NCBI GenBank assembly: GCA_045656345.1
Contig: JAZOQZ010000147.1
Location: 1 to 5,036 of the forward strand
Length of the DNA stretch: 5,036 nucleotides
Direction: 5' to 3'
Source of the DNA: SIG452 sp045656345
GTDB taxonomy: Bacteria > Bacillota > Clostridia > UMGS1840
A program made the translations under genes and the position numbers. Below, piece after piece: positions 1-5,036 of the stretch (position 1 is its first letter; the number at the start of each line of letters is the position of its first letter). Below the pieces are notes generated by a model. The model worked only from the letters and a program-made list of their open reading frames with translations, had not been told where the DNA came from and did no database searches.

Positions 1-76
1 ACCACAAACAAAAAATCGGCACAGAGAAAACTCTGTGCCGATTTTTTGTTTGTATAAAGAATGTCTTTTTGGGACC
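1..76. repeat. Artefactual exact copy of 161-236 (includes a duplicate terminator at 4-53)
   Basis: All 76 bases are identical to 161-236, with no mismatch, and the copy ends exactly where the adapter sequence begins. The hairpin at 4-26/31-53 is therefore the same terminator seen twice. The period is 160 bases, equal to 76 bases of insert plus 84 bases of adapter. I interpret it as one short library insert read twice around a rolling-circle template, not as a genomic repeat. Confidence 0.88.
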
Positions 77-160
77 AAGTCGGAGGCCAAGCGGTCTTAG
101 GAAGACAATAGAGAGGGACAACTCCTTGGCTCACAGAACGACATGGCTACGATCCGACTT
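77..160. other. Untrimmed MGI/BGISEQ (DNBSEQ) sequencing adapter with 10-base index
   Basis: Positions 77-108 (AAGTCGGAGGCCAAGCGGTC and on to GAAGACAA) match the known MGI forward adapter. Positions 119-160 are the reverse complement of the partner adapter (start CAACTCCTTGGCTCACAGAA, end GATCCGACTT). The 10 bases between them (109-118, TAGAGAGGGA) sit where the sample index belongs. The match is recalled from known adapter sequence and not from a search. No gene or regulatory role should be assigned. Confidence 0.95.
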
Positions 161-163
161 ACC

Positions 164-213
164 ACAAACAAAAAATCGGCACAGAGAAAACTCTGTGCCG
201 ATTTTTTGTTTGT
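164..213 (-). terminator. Rho-independent terminator of the hydrolase gene (palindromic, so bidirectional)
   Basis: A perfect 23-base inverted repeat (164-186 and 191-213) with a 4-base loop lies 26 bases past the stop codon. The GC-bearing core of the stem is TCGGCACAGAG, flanked by an A-tract and a T-tract. Because the whole element is symmetric, transcripts from either side would end in a hairpin and a U-run of six (U6GU3GU). Its spacing fits intrinsic termination of the minus-strand gene. A convergent gene to the left could share it, but that side is not in the genuine sequence. Confidence 0.9.
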
Positions 214-239
214 ATAAAGAATGTCTTTTTGGGACCTTC

Positions 240-3200
240 TTATTTGGTCATTGCAGCCACAACACAGTCTGCAATCATACCCATACCGGTGCTGCCGGGA
301 TGTACGCCGTACTGGTCAGGCATAAAGCTTCCTAAGTTAGCGGAAGTGAAGCCTGCATCGTTACGGATGTCTACATAAGTGCAGCCGTAAGTTTGGGCAG
401 CATCTTCGATAACATTACAGAAACCATCTGCGGAAGAACCGTAGTACAGTAAGTTTAAGAGATAAACATCTGCTTCGGGGTATTTTTCGGTGATGCTCTG
501 GATCATTGCAGGATAGTTGGTTGCAAACTGAGCTAAGGTACAACCGTTAGCAAAGTCGTTGGTACCTAAGTACACAGCGATAACATCGGGATTTTCACCG
601 TCGTTATTGTGCAGCTGGGTAGCTCTGGTTTTACCGTATACACAAACTTTGTCGCCGGAGAAAGAGTTGTTTACCAACACTTCCATACCGGTAGTGTCTG
701 CAACACGTTTCCACCAGGTCTGGTCAACGCTTTCCACTTCGTTGTTGTTGCCGTAGTACCAAACAGCGTTGGAGCCGATGGTGGAGTTTACTGCAGCATT
801 GTTGGAATAACCATTGAAGGTAGAGATACTGTCACCTAAGATGGAGAATTTCAGACCGGTTAAGGAACCGATAGTTACATCTTTCACATCTGCTTTGGGC
901 ACTAAGTTTTCATTGATCAGCATTGCTTTTAAGGTAGTGCCGGTAGCTTCGGGCAGGTCTACAGAGTATTCTTTGGTTGTGCCAACTGCCTGTGCATCGG
1001 TATCAATATAAGTGATATCGATTGCAGTCAGTTTGTTGCCTTCGTAAGAAGCTAATACAAAGCTTACAACGCCGTCATCGTCAGTACCCATGTTTTTGAA
1101 GGATACGGTTGCAGCTTTTGCTTTGCCGTTTAAGGAAATTTCAGAGAATTCGTCAACTGCAATCACGGGTTTTAAGTTTGCAATATTCAGCTGATCTGCC
1201 CACTGACTGGTCAACAGTTCCCCTGCGGAATGCATAGAAATGTTGGACAGGATTGCAGTATTATTACCAATGTTTTCAAAGGTAATTTCGTTTGCACCGC
1301 TTCTTACATACAGAAGTTCAATATCCAGTCTTGCAGCGTCTGCCCAAGCCAAAGTGCTCTGGTAACCTGCAGGTTTTAACACATCTGCGTAGAAGCCGGT
1401 GTCGGTGGATACTCTTACGGTGTTTTCAACAGTATCGAGGAAGTAAATGTAGGGATATACGATACCGTTTAAGCCCTGAGAAGGAGTATAGGTGAAGGTA
1501 TATGTTTCACCGGGTGCCAGATACAGAGACTGACCTGCAATCAATGCATCTTCCTGACCGGAAATCACGGGTTCTTCTAAAATTTCAACCTGAGCGAAGT
1601 ATTCCATACCATTGCCTGCTAAGGATTCAAAGTTCAGGTTAGCGGCAGCATCGGAGGTAGCAATATTGTTGATGCCATTTACCACATACAGATAACCGGA
1701 TTCGCCGGCTGCTAAAGTTACGATAGAACCGGTTTCGTTTACTAAGGTAACCGCTTTATCGGAGGTTACTTTGTAAACACCTGCATAAGATGCGGTGAAG
1801 GTAATTGCATCTGCAGGAACTTCCGGATTCGGAGTGGGAGTGGGAGTAGGTTCGGGAGTAACGGTGGGTTCGCTTGCTGCAACAACAGGAGTCAGATATG
1901 CAACATTTAACTGGGAATCCCAGCCTTTTCCTGCTAATTCACCGGAACTGTGCATACGAACGTTAATCAGAACTGCATCGGATGCACCGGTATTTTTAAC
2001 GGTGATGGTGTTGTCCCCTTCTCTTACATACACAAGAGCAAGGTTTGCACGATTTGCATCCATCCAAGCCCAGGTGGTACCGCCGTAGCTACCCTGGAAT
2101 CCGCCCAAAGTGGTGTAGAAACCGGTGTCGGTGGTTACGGTTACTTCAGTACCTGCATTGAACAGGATGTAGGGGTACATAATACCTGCTTTACCTGCAG
2201 TGTAGGTAAAGGTGTATTCTTCGTTGGGTGCTAAGGTTTTGTATAAACCGGTTGCAATCGCATCTTCCTGACCGGAGATAACAGGTTCGGAAGCCATTAC
2301 AACCTGAGATTTGTAATCTAAACCGTTGTTAGCTAAAGCGGTAAAGGTTACGGTTGCAGTTTTATCAGAGGTTGCAATAGAGTTTGCACCTGCGATTAAG
2401 TAGATGTACTTGGTTTCGCCTGCTGCTAAGGTAGCGGTGGAGCCAAGTTCAGAGGTTAAGGTAACCGCTTTGTCGGAAGTTACTGCATAAACACCTGCAT
2501 AATCAGCAGTATAAGAAATACTGTCAGGTTTTGCGGTGGGTGCCGGAGTAGGAGTGGGAGTAGGAATCACCAGATTTTCATCCACGATAACTTTTGCATT
2601 CGCCATATTACAGGTTGCCCAGGTCTGAACAGAATCAGTTTTGGAAAGACGAATACCATCGATAGAAACAGTTTTTGAGTTATTGTTAATCAGTTTAACA
2701 TAGTTTTCGCCATCCGGCATATAGATCATCAACAGATCGGTACCATTTCCGTTAACATCGGTATCTTCAAAGTGAGAGTTACCATTTGCAAGAGTATAAT
2801 TGAACACACCATAGTAACCGGTACTGGTTTCAATGCGAAGATTTCCGGATGCTTCCAGAGTCTTAATACTTACATAACGGGTACCGGCTGTCATATCACT
2901 GTTCGTCTTAAAGGTAACAGACTGGCCTGCCGGAATGGTAATGGTTCTGCCGCTGGTGGTTACGCCGCTGTCTTTTGCATAAATAAAGTCAACTGCATTG
3001 GTGGTACTGTCATTTACACTGAAGCCCATGTAGTAATGTTTGGTAGTAATCGGAGTATTATCAACTGATACACTACCAAGATAATTCATACCATTGTCGT
3101 CTAAAGCTGTAAAGGTTACATTTGCATCTTCGTTGGTGGTGCTCATAGTGTTGAGACCTTTGAACATGTAGAAGTAACCGGTGCCGCCTGCAGATAAGGT

Positions 3201-5036
3201 CACTTTATGACCGGTTTCATTGATTAAAGTTACTGCTTTGTCGGAGGATGCTTTGTAAACACCTGCATAAGGTGCATCATAAGTCATCTGACCTGCTACA
3301 ACCACAGGAGTAGGAGTAGGAGCCTGAGTGGGAGCAACAGTGGGAACCGGAGTTGCTGTCGGTTCCGGTTCAACAGTTTCTGCACCCAGAACTTTTAAGT
3401 TTTCTAAGTTTAACTGCCAGTTGTAATCAGCTAAGGAAGCTAAAGAACCGGTTTTTGCCAGTTTAATTTTGGAAATATAGGTAGTTGCACCGGGGTTTTT
3501 GAAGGTGATGGTGTTTTCGCCGGCTCTTAAAAATACGATTTCTAAGTCCTGCTGACCTACACCGTGAGTACCCTGATACAACTCGTTCCAACCCTGACGG
3601 CCGGACTGCTGGTTGATGATACCGTAGAAACCGGTGTCGGTTTCAACACGCATCTGATCTGCGCCTGCATTTACGAACTGAACCTGAGTTACATATAAAC
3701 CTGCTGCGGGAGCAGTTAATTTTACGTCAACAGATGCATCGGTACCAAAGGTAACTAGAGAACCGTTGTCGCTGATAGATCCCTGGGGATTTTCATAGTT
3801 GCCGGTTAAGGTCAGTTCAGAAATGCTGGAAGCTGCCAACGGGATGTCTGCAGTTACCTGATCTAAGTAATCTAAACCGTTGTTTGCATAACCGGTAATG
3901 GTTAAGTTTGCATTACCACTGTTGGTTACCACGTTTGCACCTTTTAAGAGGTAGATGTAACCGGTTTCGCCTGCTGCTAAAGTAACAGTAGAACCGATTT
4001 CAGTAGTAATGGTAGTAGCTGCATCAGCAGTTACTGCATATACACCTGCATAAGGAGCATTGGTTAAAGAAACATCGTCTAAAGACGGAGCTTCGGTAGG
4101 AGTGGGAGTTGCGGTAGGTTCTGCGGTAGGAGTCGGAGTGGTTTCCGGAGCATCCGGATCATAACCATCATAAACTACCTTACAGCTTGCCATATTCAAC
4201 TGTGCTGCAGTAGTTGCATTGGACTGCAGAGTGCTGCTGACGGTTTTGGAGCAACGCAGTGCAGTTAAATTGATGGTAGTAGGACCATTGTTGGTAATCG
4301 TAATATAGTTGGTGCCTTCTCTTAAGTATACCATCAGAAGGTCAGTTTGAGTAGGTTCATCTTCGTAGTGAGTTGCATTGTTTGCCAAAGTAGTCGCATA
4401 CTGACCGTAATGACCGGTATCAGTTTCAACTCTGACGTAAGAACCTGCACCGGAGGTGATGACTGTCATGTAGTACAGACCAGCTTCCGGAATGTCAGCA
4501 ACGAAGGTTGCATTGCTGGAGTTAGGAATGGAAACACTGCTTGCGCCAACGGAAACGTTACCGTAAGTGGAAGAAACCTGGCTTGCAACGTTGCCAACAC
4601 TTTCATATCCATATTTCACATGGGTGCTGGTTAACGGCTCGGTATCAATATTCACCTGATCCAGATAGTCCATACCGTTGCCGGACAGAGCGTTGAAGGT
4701 CAGTGTTGCTGTGGTATCGCTCATGGTAATATTGTTATTACCTTTAATCATGTAGAAGTATGCAGGAGTGTTTGCTGCTAAGGTAACAGTGTGACCGGTT
4801 TCGTTGGTCAGAGTTACCGCTTTGTCAGAGGTTACCTGATATACACCTGCATAAGGAGCATTTGCTGCGGTGATGTTATCATAGTCAGGAGCTTCAGTAG
4901 GTGTAGGAGTAGCGGTGGGGGTAGTATCGTCGCTTTCTACATCCTTGCCAAGGTCTTCTACCAACTGTAAGCCTAAGAAAATAATGTTGTTTGCAGAGTC
5001 TCCAGAGGTAAAGGTAATGGTATGGTTACCTGCTTC
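240..5036 (-). CDS. Multimodular secreted SGNH/GDSL hydrolase with repeated beta-rich modules (5'-partial)
   Basis: The frame is open from the right edge to a TAA stop at 240-242, giving 1598 residues. The true start is outside the window. An in-frame TTG at 4962-4964 could be read as a start, but the 24 codons upstream of it stay open and encode the end of a beta-rich module, so I reject it. Residue numbers here count that TTG as 1. Domain order: partial module (to about 9), five related modules (35-270, 302-530, 563-799, 820-1031, 1058-1270) with Thr/Pro linkers between them, a beta-sandwich-like domain (about 1273-1368), and an SGNH hydrolase (about 1369-1574). The hydrolase has Ser1379 (GDS), Gly1437, Asn1469 (GTND) and His1555. 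Thr/Pro linkers and a Thr/Asn-rich, Lys-poor composition point to export. The C-terminus (AAMTK) carries no LPXTG or membrane anchor, so any anchoring would be N-terminal. A carbohydrate or glycan deacylase is the likeliest role; the substrate is unknown. Confidence 0.93.
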   Translation of the reverse strand, partial: EAGNHTITFTSGDSANNIIFLGLQLVEDLGKDVESDDTTPTATPTPTEAPDYDNITAANAPYAGVYQVTSDKAVTLTNETGHTVTLAANTPAYFYMIKGNNNITMSDTTATLTFNALSGNGMDYLDQVNIDTEPLTSTHVKYGYESVGNVASQVSSTYGNVSVGASSVSIPNSSNATFVADIPEAGLYYMTVITSGAGSYVRVETDTGHYGQYATTLANNATHYEDEPTQTDLLMVYLREGTNYITITNNGPTTINLTALRCSKTVSSTLQSNATTAAQLNMASCKVVYDGYDPDAPETTPTPTAEPTATPTPTEAPSLDDVSLTNAPYAGVYAVTADAATTITTEIGSTVTLAAGETGYIYLLKGANVVTNSGNANLTITGYANNGLDYLDQVTADIPLAASSISELTLTGNYENPQGSISDNGSLVTFGTDASVDVKLTAPAAGLYVTQVQFVNAGADQMRVETDTGFYGIINQQSGRQGWNELYQGTHGVGQQDLEIVFLRAGENTITFKNPGATTYISKIKLAKTGSLASLADYNWQLNLENLKVLGAETVEPEPTATPVPTVAPTQAPTPTPVVVAGQMTYDAPYAGVYKASSDKAVTLINETGHKVTLSAGGTGYFYMFKGLNTMSTTNEDANVTFTALDDNGMNYLGSVSVDNTPITTKHYYMGFSVNDSTTNAVDFIYAKDSGVTTSGRTITIPAGQSVTFKTNSDMTAGTRYVSIKTLEASGNLRIETSTGYYGVFNYTLANGNSHFEDTDVNGNGTDLLMIYMPDGENYVKLINNNSKTVSIDGIRLSKTDSVQTWATCNMANAKVIVDENLVIPTPTPTPAPTAKPDSISYTADYAGVYAVTSDKAVTLTSELGSTATLAAGETKYIYLIAGANSIATSDKTATVTFTALANNGLDYKSQVVMASEPVISGQEDAIATGLYKTLAPNEEYTFTYTAGKAGIMYPYILFNAGTEVTVTTDTGFYTTLGGFQGSYGGTTWAWMDANRANLALVYVREGDNTITVKNTGASDAVLINVRMHSSGELAGKGWDSQLNVAYLTPVVAASEPTVTPEPTPTPTPNPEVPADAITFTASYAGVYKVTSDKAVTLVNETGSIVTLAAGESGYLYVVNGINNIATSDAAANLNFESLAGNGMEYFAQVEILEEPVISGQEDALIAGQSLYLAPGETYTFTYTPSQGLNGIVYPYIYFLDTVENTVRVSTDTGFYADVLKPAGYQSTLAWADAARLDIELLYVRSGANEITFENIGNNTAILSNISMHSAGELLTSQWADQLNIANLKPVIAVDEFSEISLNGKAKAATVSFKNMGTDDDGVVSFVLASYEGNKLTAIDITYIDTDAQAVGTTKEYSVDLPEATGTTLKAMLINENLVPKADVKDVTIGSLTGLKFSILGDSISTFNGYSNNAAVNSTIGSNAVWYYGNNNEVESVDQTWWKRVADTTGMEVLVNNSFSGDKVCVYGKTRATQLHNNDGENPDVIAVYLGTNDFANGCTLAQFATNYPAMIQSITEKYPEADVYLLNLLYYGSSADGFCNVIEDAAQTYGCTYVDIRNDAGFTSANLGSFMPDQYGVHPGSTGMGMIADCVVAAMTK
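243..860 (-). other. SGNH/GDSL hydrolase domain (catalytic)
   Basis: Residues about 1369-1574 form an esterase/acylhydrolase domain of about 205 residues, normal for the SGNH superfamily. Block I is KFSILGDSIST with nucleophile Ser1379 (codon 828-830). Block II is NNSFSGD with oxyanion Gly1437. Block III is VYLGTNDF with Asn1469 (GTND codons 555-566). Block V is GVHPGSTGM with His1555 (codon 300-302). The TWW at 1416-1418 between blocks I and II matches a subfamily common in Clostridia and Bacteroidetes (TWW, then NNSxSG). One oddity is that the usual DxxH aspartate position, three before the histidine, is Tyr1552; the nearest Asp is 1550, five before. The domain also holds five of the protein's eight visible cysteines. 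Members of the superfamily hydrolyse O- or N-acyl esters, and sugar deacetylation is common when the domain is fused to binding modules, but substrate specificity cannot be read here. Confidence 0.92.
861..1148 (-). other. Small beta-sandwich-like spacer domain before the hydrolase
   Basis: Residues about 1273-1368 have alternating hydrophobic strands (KAATVSFKN, VVSFVLASYEGNKLTAI, KEYSVDLPEA, LKAMLINENLVPK). This pattern of 'VxFVLAxYxxxKL ... LKAxLxxxxLxPL' recurs in secreted clostridial proteins, often next to catalytic or binding domains. It lacks the YAGVY and TDTG motifs of the upstream modules, so it is a different domain. It probably acts as a spacer or scaffold between the repeat array and the enzyme. 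No catalytic role is visible. Confidence 0.6.
1155..1793 (-). repeat. Protein module 6 (last copy of the repeated module)
   Basis: Residues about 1058-1270. It starts with ASYAGVYKVTSDKAVTL, continues through NETGSIVTLAAGE and AGNGMEYFAQV, then STDTGFYA (TDTG at 1187-1190), LLYVRSGANEITFEN and QWADQLNIANLKPV. It is closest to module 5: both hold the ten residues EPVISGQEDA, a YTFTYT strand, a TxAWxDAxR segment and MHSxGEL. The module reads as two halves, an N-terminal half of about 70 residues and a C-terminal beta-sandwich-like half. The shared pattern supports homology; the function is inferred only as ligand binding. Confidence 0.8.
1815..1871 (-). other. Thr/Pro linker between modules 5 and 6
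   Basis: Residues 1032-1050 read EPTVTPEPTPTPTPNPEVP. This is a flexible, probably extended and possibly glycosylated inter-domain linker, of a type typical of extracellular multidomain enzymes. On the plus strand it appears as a purine-rich GGAGTGGGAGTGGGAGTAGG run, which is explained by the coding frame. Confidence 0.85.
1872..2507 (-). repeat. Protein module 5 of the repeated array
   Basis: Residues about 820-1031. It starts ADYAGVYAVTSDKAVTL, then LGSTATLAAGE, ANNGLDYKSQV, EPVISGQEDA, TTDTGFYT (TDTG at 945-948), LVYVREGDNTITVKNTG and MHSSGELAGKGWDSQLNVAYL. The closing 'VREGDNTITVKNTGASDAVLINVRM' type pattern (shown here only in part) resembles the last strands of CBM6/CBM35-like beta-sandwiches. 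It is the nearest relative of module 6, and 238 residues separate the same motif in the two copies. Confidence 0.8.
2526..2567 (-). other. Thr/Pro linker between modules 4 and 5
   Basis: Residues 800-813 read IPTPTPTPAPTAKP, the shortest of the complete linkers. Its location between two recognisable module copies fixes the module boundaries on both sides. Confidence 0.85.
2568..3278 (-). repeat. Protein module 4 of the repeated array
   Basis: Residues about 563-799. It starts DAPYAGVYKASSDKAVTL, then NETGHKVTLSAGG, DDNGMNYLGSV, RIETSTGYYG (TSTG at 713-716, the only copy with Ser in place of Asp), NSHFEDTD, TDLLMIYMPDGENYVKLINN and WATCNMANAKVIVD. It is closest to module 2, which shares the TLAN...H(F/Y)ED and TDLLM(I/V)Y segments and the C-x-N-M-A-like ending. 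Modules of this subtype carry a longer insert before the TDTG motif than modules 5 and 6. Confidence 0.8.
3306..3374 (-). other. Thr/Pro linker between modules 3 and 4
   Basis: Residues 531-553 are a Pro/Thr/Ala/Val-rich run (VEPEPTATPVPTVAPTQAPT and on). It is flexible and low in complexity, without charged or hydrophobic blocks that would suggest structure. Confidence 0.85.
3375..4061 (-). repeat. Protein module 3 of the repeated array
   Basis: Residues about 302-530. It starts NAPYAGVYAVTADAATTIT, then IGSTVTLAAGETGYIYLLKG, ANNGLDYLDQV, AAGLYVTQVQFVNAG, RVETDTGFYG (TDTG at 442-445), LEIVFLRAGENTITFKNPG and YNWQLNLENLKVLG. It is intermediate between the 2/4 and 5/6 subtypes: its closing segment resembles 5/6 (WQLNLENLK), while its linker-proximal NAPYAGVY matches module 2. 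No cysteine is present. Confidence 0.8.
4086..4154 (-). other. Thr/Pro linker between modules 2 and 3
   Basis: Residues 271-293 read DAPETTPTPTAEPTATPTPT then EAP. The ending TATPTPTEAP also occurs in the linker before module 2, so linker and module may have been duplicated together. Confidence 0.85.
4155..4862 (-). repeat. Protein module 2 (first complete copy of the array)
   Basis: Residues about 35-270. It starts NAPYAGVYQVTSDKAVTL, then NETGHTVTLAANTPAYFYMI, SGNGMDYLDQVNI, EAGLYYMTVITSG, VRVETDTGHYG (TDTG at 181-184), THYEDEPTQTDLLMVYLREG and QLNMASCKVVYDG. It has two cysteines (238 and 261), unlike the other copies, which have none or one, so a module-specific disulfide is possible. Its closest relative in the window is module 4. 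Confidence 0.8.
4887..4934 (-). other. Thr/Pro linker before module 2
   Basis: Residues 11-26 read SDDTTPTATPTPTEAP. It joins the truncated upstream module to module 2. Confidence 0.8.
4938..5036 (-). other. C-terminal tail of an upstream beta-rich module (cut by the window edge)
   Basis: The 24 codons above the TTG plus the first nine residues encode EAGNHTITFTSGDSANN, IIFLGLQ and LVEDLGKDV. The 'xAGNHTITF' strand followed by a turn and another hydrophobic strand matches the closing strands of the later modules (REGDNTITV, RAGENTITF). The WxxQLNxANLK-type tail seen at the end of the later copies is missing. It may therefore be a related but distinct binding module rather than a sixth copy; too little is present to decide. 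Confidence 0.6.

Noticed and set aside
77..160. GC-rich segment between the hairpins that could pass for a tRNA or small RNA
   Set aside because: It does not fold as a cloverleaf with the expected conserved bases and matches the MGI adapter pair.
1..236. 76-base direct repeats flanking an 84-base unit, resembling attachment sites, a small mobile element or a two-repeat CRISPR
   Set aside because: The unit between the repeats is sequencing adapter with an index, and the repeat ends exactly at the adapter boundaries, so it is a library artefact.
243..300. LPXTG, dockerin or membrane anchor at the C-terminus of the protein
   Set aside because: The last residues (GMGMIADCVVAAMTK) are the final helix of the hydrolase domain, with no sorting motif, no charged tail and no calcium-binding dockerin repeats.
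69..335. Plus-strand reading frame of 88 residues
   Set aside because: It runs through the adapter and into the antisense of the hydrolase C-terminus; the protein has no recognisable domain and depends on artefact sequence.
1820..1860. Purine-rich GGAGTGGGAGTGGGAGTAGG run as a G-quadruplex or regulatory repeat
   Set aside because: It is the complement of codons for a Pro-Thr linker and recurs wherever such linkers occur, and the G-runs are mostly of two or three bases with no promoter nearby.
559..4634. Several plus-strand reading frames of 65-98 residues inside the large gene
   Set aside because: They are antisense to a frame that is continuous and has clear domain motifs, have no ribosome binding sites that I can see, and give low-complexity translations (for example Gly/Val runs opposite the Thr/Pro linkers).
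4962..4964. TTG as the start codon of the large gene
   Set aside because: The frame is open for 24 more codons to the window edge and these encode part of a preceding module; no signal peptide follows the TTG.

Overview
The window holds one large protein-coding gene on the minus strand. It runs from the right edge (5036) to a stop codon at 240-242, followed by its transcription terminator (164-213) and then a short stretch at the extreme left (1-160) that I judge not to be genomic. The gene is open at the right edge, so its start, signal peptide and promoter lie outside the window. No RNA gene, insertion sequence, CRISPR array or second real gene is visible.

The protein (1598 residues visible) looks like a secreted or surface multimodular enzyme. 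Reading from its N-terminal side (right to left on the map), it has the tail of one beta-rich module and then five complete copies of a roughly 210-240 residue beta-rich module. Thr/Pro linkers precede each complete copy. A small beta-sandwich-like domain follows, and last comes an SGNH/GDSL hydrolase domain with the GDS, N-x-SG, GTND and GVHP blocks in order. The repeated modules each carry a YAGVY motif near their start and a T-D-T-G-(F/Y/H)-Y motif past their middle. I do not recognise them as a named family. Their closing strands resemble those of CBM6/CBM35-type carbohydrate-binding modules, so an esterase tethered to glycan is the most economical idea, but the substrate is not shown by the sequence.

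The style of the protein suggests an uncultured gut or rumen Clostridia (Bacillota), most likely from a metagenome assembly. The pointers are Thr-Pro-Thr-Pro linkers, Thr/Asn/Ala-rich and Lys-poor modules, moderate base composition, and an SGNH subtype with a TWW motif. This is inference, since no marker gene is present.

The left end carries the key caveat. Positions 77-160 match the MGI/BGISEQ (DNBSEQ) sequencing adapter, including a 10-base index. The 76 bases before it (1-76) are an exact copy of the 76 bases after it (161-236). Insert-adapter-insert is what a read running around a rolling-circle DNA nanoball gives when the insert is short. The real genome sequence should therefore be taken to begin at about 161. 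The apparent direct repeat and the second terminator are artefacts.
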